The position numbers were made by a program, and so were the translations under genes. 64,000 nt of DNA from Anoplopoma fimbria (lineage: Eukaryota; Chordata; Actinopteri; Perciformes; Anoplopomatidae). The stretch spans positions 14,907,471 to 14,971,470 of the forward strand of contig NC_072472.1 of NCBI RefSeq assembly GCF_027596085.1. Reading direction: 5' to 3'. Below are positions 58,172 through 64,000 of this stretch, piece after piece; position 1 is the first letter of the stretch, and each line of letters begins with the position of its first letter. The notes beneath the pieces were generated by a model. The model searched no databases and was not told the DNA's origin. It saw nothing but the letters and a program-made list of their open reading frames with translations.

Positions 58172-58375
58172 TGTCTGTGTCTTGTTGTCTGATTAGCTTC
58201 TCATGTATCATCCTGTCTTTTGTTTGCTGGTTGTTGGTCTGTCAGTTATGTCTGCTTTGTTCCTGCTCTGTTCCTGTGTATATCCCTTGTTCCTGTTTCT
58301 TGTAATTTTTTCATGTTGGACTTTCTGTTACTACTTTTGTCATAACCTCCATGTAAGATCTTTTTTGGAAAGTCC

Positions 58376-59548
58376 CTGTTTTGAAGGACACTATAGAACT
58401 GGCTATTTTAGGGCCCAGCCACTAGGGGCGCTGTCGGCCAACACTGCAAACCCGGTCCAAGTGGCAGTCAGATACAGCCCCTCTTCAGCTGGACACCGTG
58501 GTGATGATCGTTGATCCTCAACTGCCTAGAGCATCGTGGCCCGTTGGGAAAATTAGCAAGGTGTTCCCTGGGGCCGACGGCCTGATTCGCACAGCGGAGA
58601 TTAAAGTCAGGGACCGTTCCTACATCCGACCTGTGAGTCGTCTCAACAGACTCCCAGCCGTTCCTGAAGAGGATACACAACGAAAGACTTGATACTGCAA
58701 ATTTGCTTGGGGCAAATTTGGGGGCGGCTGTTTTGAAGGACACTATAGAACTGGCTATTTTAGGGCCCAGCCACTAGGGGCGCTGTCGCAGACTCGGCCG
58801 CTTAGGGTCTACTGTTCTCTATGGTAGTGAGTGAGAGCAGCATGAGTCAGACATATTTTCATCTGTTCATGTTAGATGTTCCACACAGAGAGACAGTTTG
58901 CCCAAAGTTTACATTCCTGTGTGCGCGTCCAGAGAAACGTAAGACACGATGTTTATTTACCGGATGTATTGTTCTCTTTATGTTTCTGTTGTTATGGTGT
59001 TTATAAATAGCGGTAGAATACGTAGTTTACCGGCGATTACATTATATGCCGGACAGTCTGTTACTTTCACTTTCGTTAGCTTGTAAATTTTAGTTGCTAA
59101 AGCTAAATTGTAATCCACAGGATGTGCAGCTATCCAAATAGCATGATAAGTGAACTATTGTTAACACTGTATTGTTTGCCTTTCAGAACCACACACACAC
59201 ACACACACCAAACACACACACACACACACACACACACCCCAAACACACACACACACACACCCCAAACACACACACACACCCCAAACATACTAACACACAT
59301 AGACACAGGCAAGTGTGTCTTGGATTAAAGAGCAGCAAACTGAACTTCTGTCTCCAGCATCATCATTCAGACCAAGAGTTGGGGGAAATAGGGAGAGCAT
59401 TCTAACCGATGCACACTCCGCGATTGCAACCTTGAGTAACCAGCCTGTTATAGAGCCTCTGCAACAGTCCCTGTTAACTATTCCTCTGCTCCTCATTTGT
59501 GTGTGCATTTTGGTCCATTTCCTGTTGCTTCTTTACTGAAACCTGACA
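58376..59548 (+). mobile_element. BEL/Pao-like LTR retrotransposon remnant
   Basis: A 61-bp sequence starting 'ctgttttgaaggacactata' occurs identically at 58,376-58,436 and 58,728-58,788. Between the copies a frame (about 58,489-58,692) encodes a block like the DUF5641 C-terminal region of BEL/Pao integrases (PRASWPVGKI, ADGLIRTAEIKV). It ends just before a G-rich, polypurine-like 'ttgggggcgg' and the second copy. I read this as a largely deleted element with a stub of the 5' LTR, the last 300 bp of the internal part, and a 3' LTR from 58,729 (TG) to about 59,548 (CA). The LTR contains an imperfect CA microsatellite. No gag, protease or RT remains. Confidence 0.65.
59190..59302. repeat. Imperfect (CA)n microsatellite with CCCCAAA interruptions
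   Basis: CA runs are separated by 'ccccaaa' or 'ccaaa' at a spacing of about 18-30 bp. It lies within the putative LTR. Confidence 0.95.
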
Positions 59549-59775
59549 ATTAGACTGTCTTAAACCAGTGTAAAACGGTCCTAAACCAGTATTAGACTGC
59601 CCTAAACCAGTATAAGACTGTCTTAAACCAGTATAAGACTGTCTTAAACCAGTATTAGACTGCCTTAAACCAGTATAAGACTGTCTTAAACAGTATAAGA
59701 CTGTCTTAAACCAGTATTAGACTGCCTTAAACCAGTATTCAACTGTCTTAAACCAGTATTAGACTGCCTTAAACC
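59549..59775. repeat. Second, short block of the 21-bp minisatellite
   Basis: About ten units of the same repeat as 52,190-55,170, including the 'gtgtaaaacggtcctaaacc' variant that is otherwise found at about 53,760, 53,863 and 54,799 of the main array. Orientation is the same. Confidence 0.95.
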
Positions 59776-61005
59776 ATCTATGACTTACTAAGTCATAATT
59801 ATGAGATGCTAGGTCATAATTATGAGATAGTGAGTCTTTACTTAGGAAGTAAGTCTTTAAGTAAGTCTTTTTTCTTTTCATTACAGTGAGCGGACACCAC
59901 CCCTTTCTTTCTAGCTCCTTCCACAGTAACCGTCCAATCACAGCTTGACAACACATAGTGTGCACAAATATGATGATATCTCTCTTAACCACCATTCAGT
60001 GGCCCATCTCACAGAGGGAGTACATCCAAACCGCCTGTTTGATTACACTAGTTTTTGGTAAGTTCAAACTAAATATGTAGTAATCTTCTCATACTGGTTT
60101 CTAATAATCTACGTTTTCAGTAAATTTAAGCAAAGAATTCTTTAAACCGTGTATTTCAACAGAATATTCTCATGTTACTTACTTTTTTTAAGTGAAACTG
60201 TTGCAGTTGACTGCTATATATCAAGAATATGAATATGAAGATTATTAAAACAATGAAACAAAAGTAATAGGTGTCTTCTGACTATTGTTGATCTTATATT
60301 GTATTGTTCTCATGTTCAAGTGGAATGTTTTCCTATAACCACTGTACAAAAAGTGGTTAGATAAAACTTTTTACTATTTTGTGGTAATTGTATATATTGT
60401 TTTAGGCATATTTATTGTTAATGGTCTGGTTGTAAGTTATGCGTTCCTTGAATTCATAAGATTCACATTTGCTTATGTGTCGTTTCTCAAGTTTAATTTC
60501 GTGTCATTCGAGTTGGTGGGAGATATGTGTTCCAGTAACAAGAGAGTTGAACAAACATGTTGAACAGGTTTAATAAAATGGCATCATGCCACACCCAACT
60601 ATGCATGTAATGGCCTTCTTACCTTTATTATTTTTATTGCTGTGATTTTAGTGAATCACAATAATGATTAGTGATTTGGGCTATACAAAATGGGCGGGAA
60701 ATGTGTTCCAATCTGAATTGTATTGAATCATAAACACCACCACCAGTGTCTGGACTCCAGGGGGATTGTGCTTAGCTGATCTCAGCGTTGGGCCCCTCTG
60801 ATATATGGCTTGGCCATGGAGTCCAATATGTGTAATAAATGATTGTTAAATATTATTGAAGTCTCTCCTGATTGAAATATCATATTGATAATGATGATTC
60901 CATGTGTACTGTAAGATATAAGAAATTAATAATTTCCCTGAAGGTAAGAAACTATCACCTTCTTTTATTCTTTTCTTTTCTCTCATTCTTTTCATTAAAA
61001 CTTAG
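59776..61005. other. Region upstream of the FAM111-like gene
   Basis: It starts with short palindromic repeats ('gtcataattatgagat' twice, 59,791 and 59,811). It is AT-rich and has no convincing coding exon; a 60-codon frame (60,381-60,563) lacks support. The promoter and any noncoding exons of the FAM111-like gene should lie here. Confidence 0.45.
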
Positions 61006-61066
61006 CCAGAAAAAATAAATTGGACCTACCCCAGATCGACCCTTGAAGACCACCATTAATGGTCAA

Positions 61067-63584
61067 ATGGACAAAGTTGTCAAGGTAACTCTATACTGAT
61101 TTACATGGGTTTGACAATTGCATCTATCTGTATCTCTTAAGGGAATTTATGAAAATGAACCTGCATGGCAAAAGTTTTAATTATGCGTTCTGTAATGCAT
61201 TGCTATTATTGATACATTTATATCTGTTAACTCAAGGAAGAAACAGACAACCAGAATGGGGAAAGCAGGGAACCTGATTTACAAACTGTTGCAGAGGTTT
61301 GTCACAGCTTATTTTTTATCAGTGTTGGATTATATACACAGAGGCTTTTTTTTTCTTGTCTATTAAATGTTTTTATGTTTTTAATTATTTAAGAACACAT
61401 GATAAAGAATTATTTAGTCTGTGTTTTTTTAATCTGTGTTTATGGCACAATATAATAAGGATTAAGTGTTGTCTTTCTCTGTTTGTCAGCCCCGTGTTAA
61501 ACCTCAGACCTCAGGTTGTACACCGCCTCTCGCCCAGGAGGGATCAGCTCCAGTCCCTCGCCAAGCTCTGCATAATCAGGTATAACTAATAGATGGATGC
61601 TTTAAGAGTGTTGCTATCACAAAATCAAACTTTTTCTTCTGCAATTAAATGAAATGAGATTTGATATTGTTTCATTCCCAGGAAGAGGAGACACATGAAA
61701 CCCATTCTTTTGAGTGGTGCTGGAATGAGCAGAACACCGTTTACAACATTACCTGCAATAAAGCAAGAACTGTTGAGAGCATGCTGATGGGAAGTTCACA
61801 GTTCAAAGAAATTGCAAAAAGGAACAAAAGCAAAGAGCTTGTTATTGTAAGAGATGGGAAAGCTCTCAGTTCACACTTTCCATGCAGCTTAATCAAAAAT
61901 GAACATCTGACTGTCAAGTATATTAAAGCTGTTGACAAGTCGCAGCAACCGGTTAGTGGTTCAGTTCATCGCCAAAGAAAGGGGCCCTCTAGTGAGCTTG
62001 TGACGTTTAATTTACTGACACATGGAAGTAAAAATGTAGTGAAAATCATGAGAAACCCAGAACTAAGAGATAAACATTGAGGAAATTACTGTTTATGCAT
62101 ACAAAGGGGAAAAGGTGAAGCAGGCATTGAAAAGAGATGGTCGTTTATTGAATATCGTATTCAAAAAGAACTGTGCACTCTCTAACAAAAGCACTGAATT
62201 TACCACTGAAATGTCCAATCTCGTTGATGATCTTGATGGTAAAATGTTCAAGATTAAACTGCTCAATAAGTCCAGTCCACCAGACAGTCAGCCTAGCAGT
62301 TTGGATGATGCTTACGCAACGCAAAATGAATGTCAGAAGTCTGACTCTGAAAGAAACCAAGATCCTCCACAGCAGTCTAACACAACTGAGTCAGTGAATG
62401 TCAACACACCTAAAAAGAAAGCAGAGCTAGATGGTAAGAAGGCAGCGGAAAAAGTGTTACGGGAAATACCTGATTCAAAAAAGATGCGGTGTGACCTATC
62501 TTCAGAGTTTCAAGATTGGATGAAGGGAAGTAAACTTCAGCAAGAATCTAGGCCTTCTCGTATCCAGAGTCTCCTCCGTGTGGAGTACGGAAAGAGCGAT
62601 AAGACATGCAGGGAAGTGAAAACAATGAAGAAACTGATGGATCTCAGTAATTCTGTTTGCCAAGTGAGAATAAATGTGAAAGCAGCAGGAAGTGGCTTCC
62701 TCCTATTTGACAAGTTTGTCCTCACAAATGGCCATGTAGTAAAACACATTTATAATGAGAGTACACGGCAGCTTAATGAGAGGGTCACGGTCCATTTCTC
62801 TTATGAAAGTCCAGACCCGAAGGATCCAGGAATAGCAGTGGAAGAGGTCGCTGGGTTTGAATACGGCTCTGATGGGTCAGGGCACATGCATGACTGGGCT
62901 TTGTTGAAGATCAATGCTGATCAAAAATTGCCTGATGTTCTGTTAGAAAGCTTCGGATTCCTTCCCAAAATTGACGGAATTTGCATTATTGGGCATCCTG
63001 ATGGTGGTGTGAAAAAGATAGACCCATGCCTCCTAATTCCAACTGAAAACCGCAACCAGGTTGTCGAGAGGCATCGCCTTGAAAATCCAGACGGTGTTCA
63101 GCCGTACGAACATCGTTACATTGGAAACGAGTCCATTCAGTCCATTCAGTTGGTCACACAGCGTTTCTTTGAGGGTGTGAAAAATAATGAACAGTACAGA
63201 CAGACTCTAAATTACGAATCTTGTTTTTATTCTGGTTCATCTGGCTCTCCTGTCTTCGATGGGCACTGCAATGTTGTTGCAATGCATTCAGGCGGATATG
63301 TCTACAAAAATGTAAGGGGGGGAAGCCAGAGTGTCATTGAGTTTGGCTATCCTCTGTCCATCATTGTTGAGCACATCATTGTCCAAATGGTGGATAAAGG
63401 AATGTTTGATGTGTTGAAGCAATACCTGGCTTGCAATTATGAACATCAAGAAAACATGATGGCCAATGTGAAGAAACTGGTTGAGAGCAGAAATAACCCA
63501 GCGGTAATAAATTACGAGAATTGGAAGACTTTCTTTGAATTATTTTCTCAGAGGGAGGTTTCTGTCCCAATGGACACTGATTGA
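61067..63584 (+). pseudogene. FAM111-like trypsin-type serine protease with one frameshift
   Basis: FAM111A/B proteins are chromatin-associated serine proteases; FAM111A acts in replication and against DNA-protein crosslinks. Exons: 61067-61084, 61237-61296, 61490-61579, 61682-63584, all GT-AG. A noncoding part begins after an acceptor at 61,005. The N-terminal half has the conserved block KELVIVRDGKALSSHFPCSL. The protease half has the triad: His in TNGHVVKH (about 407), Asp in HDWALLKI (about 460), Ser in GSSGSPVF (about 576), close to the human FAM111A spacing. One surplus base near 62,075 stops the frame after RNPELRDKH and moves the rest to another frame; without it the gene has 690 codons with stop. 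Everything else is intact, so the break is recent, an allele, or an assembly error. Fish have many FAM111-like copies, so no symbol is given. Confidence 0.85.
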
Positions 63585-64000
63585 GCGTACATAGATACAA
63601 AGCTAACTGCTGAAAAAAGATACAGTGTGAGCAGCTTCAGCAGTGAGCAACAAAGGCTGTCATGTCTTGACACTTAAGTAATACAGGGGTTGGGGGAAAG
63701 ACTTCATACCAAACTTATTGTATTTAATCTTTTAGGTAAACATAATCAGTTTTAAGGATAAAGGGAACTATGGTTTTTCCATAATAATTTTTAGTAAGAT
63801 ATTTGTATCTCTAAATGCCTATTTTTGTTTATACTGTATGTTCTACTATTTGAGTTTGGCAACTGCTAAATCACTGTTCTGGAAATATATCTGTGAATAA
63901 TATTTGTGAATTTTGGTTCTGAGCTTGTTTATAGCGAATGCGATTGAACTGTCCACCATTGCCCTGTTAGATTTTGGAAAACCTGTTTATTATCGGCCGA
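63585..64000 (+). other. 3'UTR or flank of the FAM111-like gene
   Basis: No clear AATAAA poly(A) signal is visible in these 416 bases, and no other gene. The transcript may continue past the window. Confidence 0.4.

Noticed and set aside
60381..60563. 60-codon hydrophobic frame before the FAM111-like gene
   Set aside because: AT-rich sequence with no homology or splice context; chance is enough to explain it.
61059..61084. Upstream ATG at 61,059 as the FAM111-like start
   Set aside because: It leads into a frame out of register with the conserved protein; the ATG at 61,067 joins the correct frame through all splices.
62145..62360. Antisense frames over the FAM111-like gene
   Set aside because: They are shadows of the conserved sense-strand coding sequence.

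Overview
This window is nuclear DNA from a ray-finned fish, very probably a percomorph teleost. The evidence is vertebrate genes with many short GT-AG introns, teleost-type dispersed repeats (L2-type LINE tails, hAT-like MITEs, a family carrying 'tacttgagtatttccatttt'-like motifs) and long CA/GT/TCTA microsatellites. I rebuilt each gene exon by exon by hand. For six of the seven protein genes the exon lengths sum to an exact number of codons, giving products of normal family length.

Layout. 1-3,040: intergenic. 3,228-10,987 (-): slc13a2-type Na+/dicarboxylate cotransporter, 12 exons, 597 aa, with a MITE and a dead reverse-transcriptase fragment in one intron. 14,858-18,853 (+): vitronectin, 8 exons, 447 aa. 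20,178-20,250 (-): tRNA-Thr(AGT). 20,502-21,834 (-): homeobox gene sebox, 3 exons, 315 aa, with a TATA box. 27,502-34,401 (+): fatty aldehyde dehydrogenase aldh3a2, 489 aa. 38,148-44,769 (+): GPI-anchored carbonic anhydrase IV, 308 aa. 46,075-51,402 (-): argininosuccinate lyase asl, 16 coding exons, 466 aa.

From about 52.2 to 59.8 kb the DNA changes character. A 3-kb array of 21-bp units (52,190-55,170) with higher-order structure is followed by unassigned DNA, a 5'-truncated frameshifted LINE (56,577-58,171), a BEL/Pao-like LTR retrotransposon remnant (58,376-59,548), and then about 220 bp more of the same satellite. The last gene, 61,067-63,584 (+), is a FAM111-type trypsin-like protease with an intact catalytic triad but one single-base frameshift.

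slc13a2, vtn and sebox are also neighbours on human 17q11.2, so the left half is an old vertebrate linkage block. The genes do not form one pathway: they are ordinary housekeeping, metabolic, plasma-protein and oocyte-type genes. I found no CRISPR, operon or plainly new multi-gene system. The most interesting parts are the satellite/retrotransposon cluster and the frameshifted FAM111-like protease next to it.
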